Shown here in pieces: positions 23,577-32,177 of a DNA stretch of 34,821 nucleotides; positions within the stretch are counted from its first letter, which is position 1; each line of letters begins with the position of its first letter. This DNA comes from Acidobacteriota bacterium. Lineage in GTDB: Bacteria; Acidobacteriota; Holophagae; Acanthopleuribacterales; Acanthopleuribacteraceae. The stretch covers positions 1 through 34,821 of the forward strand of contig JASJCB010000160.1 in the NCBI GenBank assembly GCA_030066195.1, written 5' to 3'. A program made the position numbers and the translations under genes. The notes under the pieces are model-generated. The model saw only the letters and a program-made list of their open reading frames with translations, had not been told where the DNA came from and made no database searches.

Positions 23577-24140
23577 TTATTCCAGGGAGCGGTCGGCCTT
23601 GACGTTTTTGTCGCGGCGGCGCATGCGGCGCGCCAATTCCTGGGAATGCCGCGCTTCGACCACTCTTTTCAGTCGGGCCATGCTCTCGCGCCAGCCCTCG
23701 CCCGTGGCCTTGCGCAGCGGCTCGTAGGCTTCACCGTCCAGAACGCCCAGGTCGTGCAGGTGCAGGCGGGTTCGGTTGGCGTCGATCATGGCCAGTTCGA
23801 AGATGTTGAGCGGCGGCCAGAGCAAGCCGCGTTGGTCGCTGCCGTCACGGGCGATGGGTTGACCGTCGCCGTGGGTCCATTCGATGACCACCTTGCTCGG
23901 CGGCTCGAATTGGCGGAAGAGGGCGTCGCCGGTGCGTATGATTTCGCCGTCCCAGATATAGTGGATGCGACCGCCCGGTTTGGGCTCCGTGGTGCATTTA
24001 GAGGCCCACCAGCTGCTCAGTTCGTCGGCCTGAGTCAGATAGCGGAAGATCATCTCGATGGGCGCGCTGATATCTACCCATACGTGAAAAGCATTGGACA
24101 GGACGGGAGATTCATAACTCTGGCGCAGATCGATCAACAT
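23577..24140 (-). CDS. SRPBCC (AHSA1/START-like) domain protein
   Basis: This 187-residue soluble protein has the START/AHSA1 fold pattern. An early strand-helix reads VWVDISAPIEMIFRYLTQADELSSWWAS (in part). Then come a GGRIHYIWDGE strand, PPSKVVIEWTH, and a long C-terminal helix GEGWRESMARLKRVVEAR. Such proteins bind hydrophobic ligands or act as co-chaperones. ATG 24140 has GGAGC 6 nt upstream; a TTG at 24158 is in frame but unsupported. The C-terminal 20 residues are highly basic (RRMRRRDKNVKADR). It is convergent with the PAP2 gene and upstream of nothing obviously related, so its ligand is unknown. Confidence 0.78.
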   Translation of the reverse strand: MLIDLRQSYESPVLSNAFHVWVDISAPIEMIFRYLTQADELSSWWASKCTTEPKPGGRIHYIWDGEIIRTGDALFRQFEPPSKVVIEWTHGDGQPIARDGSDQRGLLWPPLNIFELAMIDANRTRLHLHDLGVLDGEAYEPLRKATGEGWRESMARLKRVVEARHSQELARRMRRRDKNVKADRSLE

Positions 24141-24194
24141 AGAAGCGCTCCAAAGCAAACGTTGTACCCATTGTGGGCAATCCGGCGTTGAAAA

Positions 24195-24425
24195 TCAATC
24201 GCTTCCAGGTTCTTGTTCCGGTTCGTCCGGCCTTTTGCCCCATCGTATAAAGGAGATGTTGATCAAGATGACGCCCGCGGCAACAGGGGCCAGGGCTATG
24301 GCGCTGACCTTGGTAATGTCGCTGCTTTGCGGGTCCAGGCTTAAAAACACATAACCCATGTAGAAAACGCCCGCGAGAACCAGGATGATTCCCAGAACCA
24401 ATTGTATCAAGCTCGACCGCTTCAT
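24195..24425 (-). CDS. Small two-span membrane protein
   Basis: This 76-residue protein has two predicted membrane helices (about residues 6-27 and 41-62) joined by a short loop (LDPQSSDITK). A hydrophilic C-terminus (RWGKRPDEPEQEPGSD) follows. No family is recognised. ATG 24425 has GGGGA 8 nt upstream, within the end of the TerB-like gene region. It follows that gene by 15 bp on the same strand and precedes the SRPBCC gene by 54 bp, so the three may share a transcript. Confidence 0.65.
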   Translation of the reverse strand: MKRSSLIQLVLGIILVLAGVFYMGYVFLSLDPQSSDITKVSAIALAPVAAGVILINISFIRWGKRPDEPEQEPGSD

Positions 24426-24440
24426 ATAGAATGTCCCCAA

Positions 24441-24983
24441 TCACTCTTGTAGATAATGTGCAAAGTCGTCAGGCTCCAGATTGTTGCGGCACTTCTTTTT
24501 GGCAAAAAAATCGTGTGCCCAGCGCTCTCGCGCTTCCGGATTGTCTTCCATCACCATATCGGCCAGTTGCACCAGGAAGGCGGTGTCTTCCTCGCCGATC
24601 TCCAGCAACTCGCGGAAGCGATCCAGAGCCAGTTCCTCCTTGGGATGGAGTTGGCTGTCCTGGTGGGCCATGATCTGGAGGTCTAAAATAAAGTAGTACT
24701 TGAACCGGGAATCGATGAGAGTATCGCGAATGCGGATCACCGTCTCCTCGTCGGCGTTGCGACCCTCGGCAAGGATATCGTGCGCCTGCTCGCGAGAGAG
24801 CCCCAGGGCGCGAGCCAACTCCATCAGCAGGTTCTCTTCTTCCTTGTCCAGCCGGCCGTCGGCATAAGCCTGCATCGCAAGCCCGATCAGGTAACACCGG
24901 CAGACCGCGGCCTCCCGATCCCGAAAAGGGTGGGGATGATCCCTGGCATCGCGGACCCGGTTCAGCAGCGTAACAATTGACAT
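24441..24983 (-). CDS. TerB-like domain protein
   Basis: This 180-residue all-helical acidic protein has the TerB-like pattern. A helix containing LIGLAMQAYADGRLDKEEE carries the acidic loop (DGRLDKEE) seen in TerB/DjlA-type metal-binding helical bundles, followed by LARALGLS. A second similar acidic segment occurs at QDSQLHPKEELALDRFREL, suggesting two bundle repeats. ATG 24983 has AAGGAG 7 nt upstream; the longer frame to 25025 is unsupported. There are no ter-operon neighbours, so a tellurite link is not supported; the domain is only a fold assignment. Confidence 0.65.
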   Translation of the reverse strand: MSIVTLLNRVRDARDHPHPFRDREAAVCRCYLIGLAMQAYADGRLDKEEENLLMELARALGLSREQAHDILAEGRNADEETVIRIRDTLIDSRFKYYFILDLQIMAHQDSQLHPKEELALDRFRELLEIGEEDTAFLVQLADMVMEDNPEARERWAHDFFAKKKCRNNLEPDDFAHYLQE

Positions 24984-25163
24984 GAGGATACTCCTTGGTA
25001 TGCTCGACCCCATGTGCTTCATCATAACCTTTTTTTACGAGAAAGATAACCGTAAGGGTGCAAGGGAAACAAGCGATGCGACCTTAAAGGAAACCACCCT
25101 TCATTTTCCGGTTTCTTAAATGGAAACCATATCGGATAATGGACTTTGAGACAGGAGGTCGCC

Positions 25164-25682
25164 ATGCGCACACGTCACTGCCCGGAATGTCAGGCCGAAT
25201 TGAAACACAAAAGCTACAAGGTCTTTCACTGTTGGATCTGCCCGGAAGGCCACGGCACCCTGTACCCCAAGGGCGAGTTGGAACAGATCGTCAAGGCGCT
25301 CAGCGGCCTGGGTGACTTGGAGATGGCCATTTGGAACGATCACGACCACTATTCGGTCATTTCCTCCAACCTGGTCAGCCCGGACAGCGGCGAGTTGTTG
25401 TTGGAGATTCGCGACAAGGCGCATATGAACATCGTCGTCTACGGCGATCCCGAAACGCAGTCGCTGTGGGTGCACGTGGGTGAAGAAGAGAAGCTGCTGG
25501 AACACATCAAGCGTGAAAGCAACATCGATTCGGTAGGTTCCTACGTGAAGCTGGCTGCCGAGGAAGCAGCGGGTTTGTTCGACGATGAACAGCCCATCAC
25601 CGAGGCTACCGGTCAGTTCCTAACCGCGCTGAAGCTGCTGGGCGAGCGCATCGTCCGCTCCATGCCGCATATCACCATTTAG
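25164..25682 (+). CDS. Zinc-ribbon (zf-TFIIB-like) protein
   Basis: This 172-residue cytoplasmic protein opens with a zinc ribbon. CPEC (Cys 6, Cys 9) and CWIC (Cys 23, Cys 26) are followed by PEGHGTLYPKGEL, matching the CxxC-x13-CxxC...G-x-EL layout of zf-TFIIB-type domains. The remaining 130 residues are mixed alpha/beta without a recognised motif (DHDHYSVISSNLVSPDSGE; QSLWVHVGEEEKLLEHIKRE). AGGAGG (25153-25158) is 5 nt before ATG 25164, a strong site. The methyltransferase gene begins 16 bp downstream. A nucleic-acid or protein-binding role is possible but unproven. Confidence 0.72.
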   Translation: MRTRHCPECQAELKHKSYKVFHCWICPEGHGTLYPKGELEQIVKALSGLGDLEMAIWNDHDHYSVISSNLVSPDSGELLLEIRDKAHMNIVVYGDPETQSLWVHVGEEEKLLEHIKRESNIDSVGSYVKLAAEEAAGLFDDEQPITEATGQFLTALKLLGERIVRSMPHITI

Positions 25683-25698
25683 CCCCGATTTTAAAGTC

Positions 25699-26448
25699 AT
25701 GCCGGTTCACTACCTGTCCGATCCCGCTCCCTACCGAAAATCGGCAGAGCTGTACATGCGGGTAAGAGAGTTGGAAGGGCGGGTTCATCCCGATGACCTG
25801 GTTCGCCGACTGCCCGACGTGCCGAAGACGCATCCTCATTTCGGCGAGTGGCGCATGCGCGCGGCGAGTACAGCGCGGTTCATTCGCTTTCTGAAGGGTT
25901 TCGGAGATTCACGCATTCTGGACTTGGGGTGCGGCAACGGCTGGACGGCGCACCGAATCGCCGAGGCTCTGCCCGGGACAAGCGTCACCGGACTGGATAT
26001 GAATGTGACCGAATTGGAGCAGGCCGCCCGGCTTTTTCCCCGTCCTCGCTTCTGCTACGGCGATATCTTCGCGGATGATTTGAGTGAGACCTTCGACATC
26101 ATCTATCTGGCCTGTTCCGTGCAATATTTCCCTGATCCGGCACCCTTATTTCAACGCCTGGCCGAATTGTTGACGCCCGAAGGCCAGGTTCATATTATTG
26201 ACAGCCCCTTCTACGAACCGGGGGAACTGGAAGCGGCCCGTGAGCGCAGCCGCGCGTATTATCGACAACTGGGCGTGCCGGAAATGGCCCGAAACTACTT
26301 CCACCACGACCGCCGTGTGATGCTCAGTTTCAAGCCGGACCTGCTGTATCGGCCCCAATCCCCGATCAATCGGCTACGTGTTCGCCTGTTGCGTCGGAAC
26401 GATACACCCTTCCCCTGGCTGCGGTTCCATGCGCGGAACCTGAAGTAG
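25699..26448 (+). CDS. Class I SAM-dependent methyltransferase
   Basis: This 249-residue protein has the Rossmann-type methyltransferase core. Motif I is LDLGCGNGWTA (about residues 74-84), the acidic end of strand 2 is at GLDMN (Asp 100), GDIFADDL follows, and motif IV-like DIIYLACSVQYF precedes LLTPEGQVHIID. The N-terminal 70 residues and the final basic region (RLRVRLLRRND) are non-core and may recognise substrate. ATG 25699 lies 16 bp after the zinc-ribbon gene with no clear ribosome-binding site, so coupling is likely. Its last 75 bp overlap the convergent polymerase gene. The substrate is unknown. Confidence 0.85.
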   Translation: MPVHYLSDPAPYRKSAELYMRVRELEGRVHPDDLVRRLPDVPKTHPHFGEWRMRAASTARFIRFLKGFGDSRILDLGCGNGWTAHRIAEALPGTSVTGLDMNVTELEQAARLFPRPRFCYGDIFADDLSETFDIIYLACSVQYFPDPAPLFQRLAELLTPEGQVHIIDSPFYEPGELEAARERSRAYYRQLGVPEMARNYFHHDRRVMLSFKPDLLYRPQSPINRLRVRLLRRNDTPFPWLRFHARNLK

Positions 26449-27642
26449 GGGATGGAGCAGCAAGCCCACCGCCACGAAGAACCAGGTCGCCTCCTGGGTA
26501 AAGAAGTTCACGAACACGCTGATCAGGCAGCACCAGGCGGCCAATGAAGCCAGGTACAGGCTGAGAAATCCGGGCCGGCGGCGCATATAGGCATAGCACA
26601 GACCGGCGAGCAGCCCGCAGAAAAAGGGGCCCGCGACCATACCCGGCCAGCCCCAGTCCACATAGAACTGTTGCAAGTAACTGTAGGTGTTCAGTTCCAC
26701 GGGTACGAAGTATAGTTTGCCCTGTAGGGGAACCGGTTCGACGGGCAGAAAGCGGCTCAACAGGTTGGTGAGCGGCGCGAAGCTGAAACGGCCGTCGGTA
26801 TGTTCGATATCGTCATCGAGCAGGGCTTGCAACGCGGGTATGTTGCCGGTGAGATAGATATAGGGATCGGCCAGGTAGGCGGTTTCCGGGGGGAAGCTGA
26901 GGTACTGAGGGTATTTGGGCCCGTACTGACGTTGAAAATGGGATGCGAAGAGCATGAAGAAGACGAGCAGGGTCAGAGCCAGGACAGCTGAACGCAGGTT
27001 CTTGCGCAGACTCATGCGGAACCCGCCCGTTGTGTAGATCCAAAGAAAGAAACCCCAGAAGATCATGAAGTACAGCCGGGTGCGGTCGGTGGTCATCAGG
27101 GCGGATGCGATCGCGGTCGCTGTCATCAGCAAGGGCAGGAGACGCCGTTTTCGGGCCGTTATCAGGTAGAGCACGGCGATCACGTAATTGACCATGTTCA
27201 ACAGATTCAGGTAACCCCAAGCAAATAAATGACTATGAAGCTTCCTGGCCAGGGGCGGGTCGATAATGAAGGTGGCCAGGCCGACCGTGCGCTGGAGGTG
27301 GGCCAGTTGCAGGCCGAAACCGATGAGTCCGAGGATGAACAGCAAGGGCATGATGCGGCGGAGTTTTTCGGAGTCCAGGTTCGGTTCGGGTCGCGGTTTG
27401 GGAAAAGGCAGGCCCCAGCATATGCCCGCGACGGAACCGGCGAGGAAACACACGCCGGACAGGAGGACCGCCCACCAGGCGCTGTGCACCGCGTGATAAT
27501 CGACCAGATTCAGTTGTAGCAGGAGAACGGTGACGCTCCAGACGAAAATGTAGATACCGGGCGGAGTAGCGAAATCGCGAAACAGCAGCCGGGATAGGAG
27601 GCAACCGCCGATCAGCAACAACAAGGTAAGAGTGACGATCAT
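26374..27642 (-). CDS. Wzy-like oligosaccharide repeat-unit polymerase / O-antigen polymerase family protein
   Basis: This polytopic membrane protein (422 residues, about 11-12 spans) would polymerise lipid-linked sugar repeat units outside the inner membrane. The sequence shows the usual layout of N-terminal spans, a cytoplasmic TTDRTR stretch after the middle spans and a large periplasmic loop. That loop (about residues 225-340) contains FQRQYGPKYP, DPYIYLTGNIPALQ and YSYLQQFYVDWGWPGM, resembling oligosaccharide repeat-unit polymerases. ATG 27642 begins the first membrane span. A GTG at 27696 would add 18 residues, and neither has a strong ribosome-binding site. No glycosyltransferase or flippase genes flank it, so it is an orphan. 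Its 3' 75 bp overlap the methyltransferase. Confidence 0.65.
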   Translation of the reverse strand: MIVTLTLLLLIGGCLLSRLLFRDFATPPGIYIFVWSVTVLLLQLNLVDYHAVHSAWWAVLLSGVCFLAGSVAGICWGLPFPKPRPEPNLDSEKLRRIMPLLFILGLIGFGLQLAHLQRTVGLATFIIDPPLARKLHSHLFAWGYLNLLNMVNYVIAVLYLITARKRRLLPLLMTATAIASALMTTDRTRLYFMIFWGFFLWIYTTGGFRMSLRKNLRSAVLALTLLVFFMLFASHFQRQYGPKYPQYLSFPPETAYLADPYIYLTGNIPALQALLDDDIEHTDGRFSFAPLTNLLSRFLPVEPVPLQGKLYFVPVELNTYSYLQQFYVDWGWPGMVAGPFFCGLLAGLCYAYMRRRPGFLSLYLASLAAWCCLISVFVNFFTQEATWFFVAVGLLLHPLLQVPRMEPQPGEGCIVPTQQANT

Positions 27643-27983
27643 GACAGTCTCAAGACCCCGGCATGGAAAAGCAGGTGATTTTTTGTTTGTGTTCACGTAG
27701 CATTGAAAGCCGCATCCTTATGTGGCCTATATTAACACATCGGCTCGACGACGGCCGGTCGCCGACTACTAGATTCATGAAGTGCTTCGCAAGACTCAGA
27801 AATCTATACGAAGGGGTTCGCTCCCTGAGTTCCCCGGGTATTGCCTTCGGAAGAAGGGTAATTTTTTCGGGCGGTCATTTGGGTCCGGCGCGAACAAAAC
27901 CGGGCTCTGCCGGTAAGCACGCTCGGATGAATTCAGATGTCACTGTTCCGACCACGGTCGTTCCACGCCCGGCCTTGTTCACG
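27643..27983. other. 341-bp intergenic gap without a recognised feature
   Basis: Open frames here are short and unsupported, and no convincing promoter, terminator or repeat was found. AT-rich bases near 27727-27737 (read on the minus strand as TTAATATAGG) could be a weak -10 region for the polymerase gene. A 5-bp stem (ACCGG-N6-CCGGT near 27900) is too weak to call. Confidence 0.5.
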
Positions 27984-28724
27984 CTACTTTTTTGTCGGGG
28001 GCTTGGGTTTCGGCGCCAGGCCTTTGGCTACCGACAGCATCTCGCCGATGGCGCGCGGCTCTCTTGAAAAAGCGCAAACCAATAATTCCGGGGTATCTTT
28101 TTTTACCGGGCGGACATTGGCTACTTGCATGTCGCACAGGTGAGATTGACCTTCGCCGATGGTAACCATACCCTGGAAGAATTTGGTCCCGATCTTGATA
28201 CCGATCTTGGAATCATTGGCCAGGGTGATGCCCAACTCGCTGATTTCATAAACGGGTAACACGACGCTACGTTCGCCCTGTTTGGTCGTGACCAGAAGCT
28301 TGGCCTTTCCTTTCATATTGATACGGTATTTTTGCAGTGGCTTGGGCCTGGGTTTGATTCTTTCCGGCATGGAACAGAAGAATACCGGATTGCCCAACTG
28401 GTCGTTGCCCACACGGGTTACCTGGGTTTGAAAACTGATGCCGGTGGCCAGCATGGTGATTTCCAGATCCTTCTGTTTCAGCTTACCGAAGAAACCGATG
28501 ATTTGGATGGTGTTGCGGTAGATCTTCAGGATCTTGGAAACCGAAATCGACTCACCGCCCGTGTAGCGCAGTTCCAGCTCGGGACCTTTCGCCGCAAGGG
28601 CTTTCAGGTCTTTTTCTATCTTGGGCGTAAAGAGGTTGGAAAACACGGCCGTTCTCCCGCGAACGAGGTAGCGGTAATCAGTGATCAATGACGAGGTGAT
28701 GCGAACCGACAGCGTATCCGGCAT
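27984..28724 (-). CDS. YcgR-like PilZ-domain protein with degenerate c-di-GMP site
   Basis: This 246-residue cytoplasmic protein has a YcgR-type N-terminal domain (about 45-120, strands such as ELELRYTGGE) and a C-terminal PilZ-like barrel (about 128-225). The canonical RxxxR loop is replaced by RINMK (Arg 134-Lys 138). The DxSxxG motif appears as EISELG (160-165), so the ligand contacts are altered. It may bind c-di-GMP weakly or not at all. The C-terminus is a lysine/proline-rich tail (GLAPKPKPPTKK). ATG 28724 has no clear ribosome-binding site. It is divergent from the canonical PilZ gene at 29026. Confidence 0.72.
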   Translation of the reverse strand: MPDTLSVRITSSLITDYRYLVRGRTAVFSNLFTPKIEKDLKALAAKGPELELRYTGGESISVSKILKIYRNTIQIIGFFGKLKQKDLEITMLATGISFQTQVTRVGNDQLGNPVFFCSMPERIKPRPKPLQKYRINMKGKAKLLVTTKQGERSVVLPVYEISELGITLANDSKIGIKIGTKFFQGMVTIGEGQSHLCDMQVANVRPVKKDTPELLVCAFSREPRAIGEMLSVAKGLAPKPKPPTKK

Positions 28725-28965
28725 CGAAAAAAGCCGCCGTGGAGGCGTTGGAGCCGGAGCATATACAAACCTATCGGCTAACTAATTCACAACATAAGGG
28801 TTTTGTGAGTATTCCACAAGCCCGAATCTGTTTTTTTTCGACTGCCTCACTTTTAACAGGCATCATTTTTTGACCGCGTATCCCAACGATAGATAGCCAA
28901 GGTTCCGAAACCTGACAGTGAATTTCGATTAACAGTGGTAGCGAAGTTCGTTAGTTTCCGATGCT

Positions 28966-28993
28966 TTGTCAACCGGGGGAAAACGGTTACAAT
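28966..28993 (+). promoter_or_regulatory. Sigma-70-like promoter for the PilZ-receiver gene
   Basis: TTGTCA (28966-28971), a 16-nt spacer and TACAAT (28988-28993) lie 32 bp upstream of the TTG start at 29026, in the divergent 301-bp gap between two PilZ genes. No other feature was recognised in that gap apart from A/T-rich tracts around 28830-28875. Confidence 0.5.
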
Positions 28994-29025
28994 AGGCGTA
29001 ACTCATTGCGAGGGTGGAGGCCCGC

Positions 29026-30165
29026 TTGTCGATTATTTCCAGGAAGAAACCCGATTCCCTAGCTGGGGACGACGCCTTGCAGGTGTTGCGCACCTCCTGC
29101 AACAAGCGCATCCTGGCCCGAATCGTCACGCGTTCCTTCGAGTTCGAGGCGCGCTTCCTGGAACTGACCGAAAAGAGTCTCCTACTGGACAACACGCTCA
29201 CGGGGTTGGACGAAGTCCGCCTTTTGCGCAATCGCGACCTCTCGCTTTACTTTCCCCTGCGGCACAAGCTCTACAAGGGCAAGACCCGTTTGAGCGGCCT
29301 GGCCACCATTCACAATATTCGGGCCCTGCGGTTCTCCATACCCCAAGAGCTGACCACCGACGAGAAGCGCAATGTAAAACGCATCCACAACATCCCCAAG
29401 GGCTCCAACCTGACCTTCCACACGTCCAATTTCGAATTCTGCCACGGTAGCGTACAGAATGCCTCGCCCAACGGCATGGCCTTCATGTTGGAGGAAATGC
29501 CCGAAAAGCACCGCTTGGAAGTAGGCCACCGCATTCATGCCGAGGCCACCCTCGGTGAAGGACTGAAGCTGAGCTTCGAGGCGGAGATTCGTCATATCGA
29601 ACCAGTCGGCCGCGAGTTCCGCGCCGGCGTGCATATCATCAAGCTGCGCAAACAGGCACAGGAACGTTACAACGAGTGGATCTTCCGGCACAGTCGGCTG
29701 GAAGAGGAAGCCGACGATGACCCCTCGCCGACAACCGTGGAAACCGTTGCGCCCGGGGTCGCCGCGCCGGTCGCCGTCGCGCCCAAGAACAACAGCATCC
29801 TGGTCATCGGTCCTCGCGAGGCCGATCAGGATTTCTGGTACCATTGCCTGGGCCGCAAGTTCGAAATCATTACCTGCGACGATAACATCGCCAATATTCG
29901 CGACTCGCTGAGTTCCGGCCCGCTGCTTGTGTTGATCTACCTGGACAGCAAAAATCCGGGCAAGGCGTCCTTCATGCGCAAGTTCTGCGGCACTCTGGGC
30001 AGCAAACCCATCATGTTCTTCGGTGAGGAGTCGGACCCCGAGCGTCAGAAGATTCTTACGGGAAATGTCAACAATCGGGGCTTCCTGGATATGACCGAGC
30101 GCAAGATGCTGTTAAAATTCCGGGCGGTCGATCATGTGATGCAAGAATTGATGAAGACCCGCTGA
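29026..30165 (+). CDS. YcgR-like PilZ protein with C-terminal pseudo-receiver domain
   Basis: This 379-residue cytoplasmic c-di-GMP effector has three parts. A YcgR-type N-terminal domain spans about 20-110. A canonical PilZ domain with RNVKR (about 115-119) and NASPNG (145-150) spans about 112-215. A Pro/Ala linker (about 230-253) leads to a C-terminal Rossmann-like domain (SILVIGPRE..., LLVLIYLDSKN) resembling a response-regulator receiver. Its beta-1 acidic pair is absent (VIGPRE) although an Asp sits after strand 3. TTG 29026 is preferred because GGAGG is 5 nt upstream; GTG 29014 overlaps that site. The architecture suggests c-di-GMP-controlled protein interactions. Confidence 0.8.
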   Translation: MSIISRKKPDSLAGDDALQVLRTSCNKRILARIVTRSFEFEARFLELTEKSLLLDNTLTGLDEVRLLRNRDLSLYFPLRHKLYKGKTRLSGLATIHNIRALRFSIPQELTTDEKRNVKRIHNIPKGSNLTFHTSNFEFCHGSVQNASPNGMAFMLEEMPEKHRLEVGHRIHAEATLGEGLKLSFEAEIRHIEPVGREFRAGVHIIKLRKQAQERYNEWIFRHSRLEEEADDDPSPTTVETVAPGVAAPVAVAPKNNSILVIGPREADQDFWYHCLGRKFEIITCDDNIANIRDSLSSGPLLVLIYLDSKNPGKASFMRKFCGTLGSKPIMFFGEESDPERQKILTGNVNNRGFLDMTERKMLLKFRAVDHVMQELMKTR

Positions 30166-30221
30166 GCCCTCGAACGTACACAGTAGTGTCGGGGGGACAC
30201 GTATCTGTGCGGAGGAATGCC

Positions 30222-32177
30222 ATGGAACGGTCGTTGCGAATCGGTCTTGCCGGTTTGAACCAAACACCCCTGGATTGGAAGAGTAATATGGCGCGCATTC
30301 GCGCTTGCCTGGGCGATGCCCGCGCCTTGGGCATTCAACTGCTTTGTTTCCCGGAGTTGGTGGTCTCGGGCTACGGTTGTGAGGACGGATTCCTGCACCC
30401 GGATACGGCCGACCGCGCCCTGAATCTGGTTTCGGAGTTGGCGCGGGAGGTTGCTCATGAGATTCTGCTGGTGGGCCTGCCCTTTCGCTTCGAGGGCGAT
30501 ACCTATAACGCGGTTGCCGTATTGAACGCCGGACGTATTCGCGGCATCTTTGCCAAAACTCATCTTGCCCGTGAAGGTATTCACTACGAACCCAGGTGGT
30601 TCCGGCCATGGCCCTCCGGCTTGCAGCGCAATGTGACGATAGACGGTGAGCTGGTTCCGCTGGGTACCTACATCTACAACGCGGCGGGACTCAATTTCTC
30701 GCTGGAAATTTGCGAGGACGCCTGGGTAGCGCCCGAACACAGACCCTGTCGCCTGGTTCAGGAAGCCCAATGGATCTTCAATACCTCGGCCAGTCACTTC
30801 AGTCTGGGCAAGGCCGATATTCGCGAGAACCTGGTGGCCGACTCCTCCCGTCGTTTCAAACTGAACTACGCCTACGCCAACCTGGTAGGCTGCGAATCCG
30901 GCCGCGCCATTTACGACGGCGAACTGCTGATTGCCGAAAACGGCCTGATCACCAACCGCAGCAACCGCTTGTATATGGACGATTACCTGCTGCTGCCCCA
31001 CGACATTACCTACGAGCCCGGCCACAATGTAGCCTCGGTCAAACTGGACCTGACCGCGGCGCCCGACGACCTGCCGCCCATCCAGCCCAATCGCTACCGC
31101 AAAAAGCCCGAACCCGAGGAAGAATTGGCCATGGCCGCAAGCCTGGCTTTGTTCGACTATATGCGCAAGAGCCGCTCGCGTGGGTTCACTCTGTCGCTCT
31201 CCGGCGGCGTGGACAGCAGCTCGGTGGCCGTGTTGGTCTATATCACCGCCAAACGCATCCTCGATGAACTGGATTATGAGACGCGCACGGACAAGCTGGC
31301 CTATTTCAAAGGCCTGGACCTGACCGGCAATGATGCCCGCGCCCTGACCAATCAACTGCTGACCACCGTCTACCAGGGTACGCGCAATTCCGGCGAGGTC
31401 ACCCGACGCGCCGCCGCGAAACTGGCCGAGGCGCTGGGAGCCAGGCACTTGGAATTCGATGTGGATGAACTGGTGGAGGGCTATAAACAAACCGTTTCGA
31501 ATGCGCTGGGCCGTGAGCTGACCTGGGAGCGCGACGATATTGCCCTGCAAAATATACAGGCCCGCACCCGCGGTCCCGGTGTCTGGATGCTGGCCAATAT
31601 TTCCGGCAGCCTGTTGTTGTCTACCAGTAACCGGTCTGAGGTAGCCGTGGGTTACGCCACCATGGACGGGGATACCTGCGGCGGACTGGCGCCCATTGCC
31701 GGCGTGGAGAAATCTTTCCTCCGTCATTGGCTGGTGATCATGGAGAAATGCGGCCTGGCCTTTATCGGCGCTATTCCCGAGTTGGCCTATGTCAACAACC
31801 AGGAGCCCACTGCCGAATTACGGCCGCCCGAACGTTCGCAAAAGGACGAGGACGACCTGATGCCCTACGAGGTCTTGGACGGTTTGGAAGCGGCGCTGAT
31901 TGCCCAACGCCGGAAACCGCTCGATGCCTTCGAGACCGTGTGCGGCATGATGGCCAAGAAGTACGGCCGCGAACGCATCTACCACTGGACCCGGCGCTTC
32001 TGTCGCTTGTTCGCCTTCTCCCAGTGGAAACGCGAGCGCTATGCACCGGCCTTCCATCTGGATGACCGTAACCTGGACCCCAAAACCTGGGCGCGTTACC
32101 CCATCCTTTCCGGCGCTTTCGAGGCCGAACTGGAAGAGTTGGACGCCCATGTAGCTAGAACCCGGGGGACTGATTGA
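30222..32177 (+). CDS. nadE: Glutamine-dependent NAD+ synthetase
   Basis: This enzyme converts nicotinic acid adenine dinucleotide to NAD+ using ammonia released from glutamine. The 651-residue product has the usual two-domain form. An N-terminal nitrilase-type glutaminase carries Glu 45 (CFPELVVSGYG), Lys 112 (FAKTHL) and Cys 164 (EICEDAW). A C-terminal synthetase has the ATP-pyrophosphatase P-loop SGGVDSS (327-333), STSNRSE and DGDTCGGLAPIA. ATG 30222 has GGAGGA 5 nt upstream; the frame extends to 30186 without support. The stop overlaps the start of the GH20-like gene by four bases, so the two are translationally coupled although their functions look unrelated. Confidence 0.95.
   Translation: MERSLRIGLAGLNQTPLDWKSNMARIRACLGDARALGIQLLCFPELVVSGYGCEDGFLHPDTADRALNLVSELAREVAHEILLVGLPFRFEGDTYNAVAVLNAGRIRGIFAKTHLAREGIHYEPRWFRPWPSGLQRNVTIDGELVPLGTYIYNAAGLNFSLEICEDAWVAPEHRPCRLVQEAQWIFNTSASHFSLGKADIRENLVADSSRRFKLNYAYANLVGCESGRAIYDGELLIAENGLITNRSNRLYMDDYLLLPHDITYEPGHNVASVKLDLTAAPDDLPPIQPNRYRKKPEPEEELAMAASLALFDYMRKSRSRGFTLSLSGGVDSSSVAVLVYITAKRILDELDYETRTDKLAYFKGLDLTGNDARALTNQLLTTVYQGTRNSGEVTRRAAAKLAEALGARHLEFDVDELVEGYKQTVSNALGRELTWERDDIALQNIQARTRGPGVWMLANISGSLLLSTSNRSEVAVGYATMDGDTCGGLAPIAGVEKSFLRHWLVIMEKCGLAFIGAIPELAYVNNQEPTAELRPPERSQKDEDDLMPYEVLDGLEAALIAQRRKPLDAFETVCGMMAKKYGRERIYHWTRRFCRLFAFSQWKRERYAPAFHLDDRNLDPKTWARYPILSGAFEAELEELDAHVARTRGTD

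Noticed and set aside
28727..28747. A CGCC-N5-GGCG hairpin with a T6 run just before the 27984-28724 gene
   Set aside because: The stem is only 4 bp; it is too weak to call an attenuator without conservation data.
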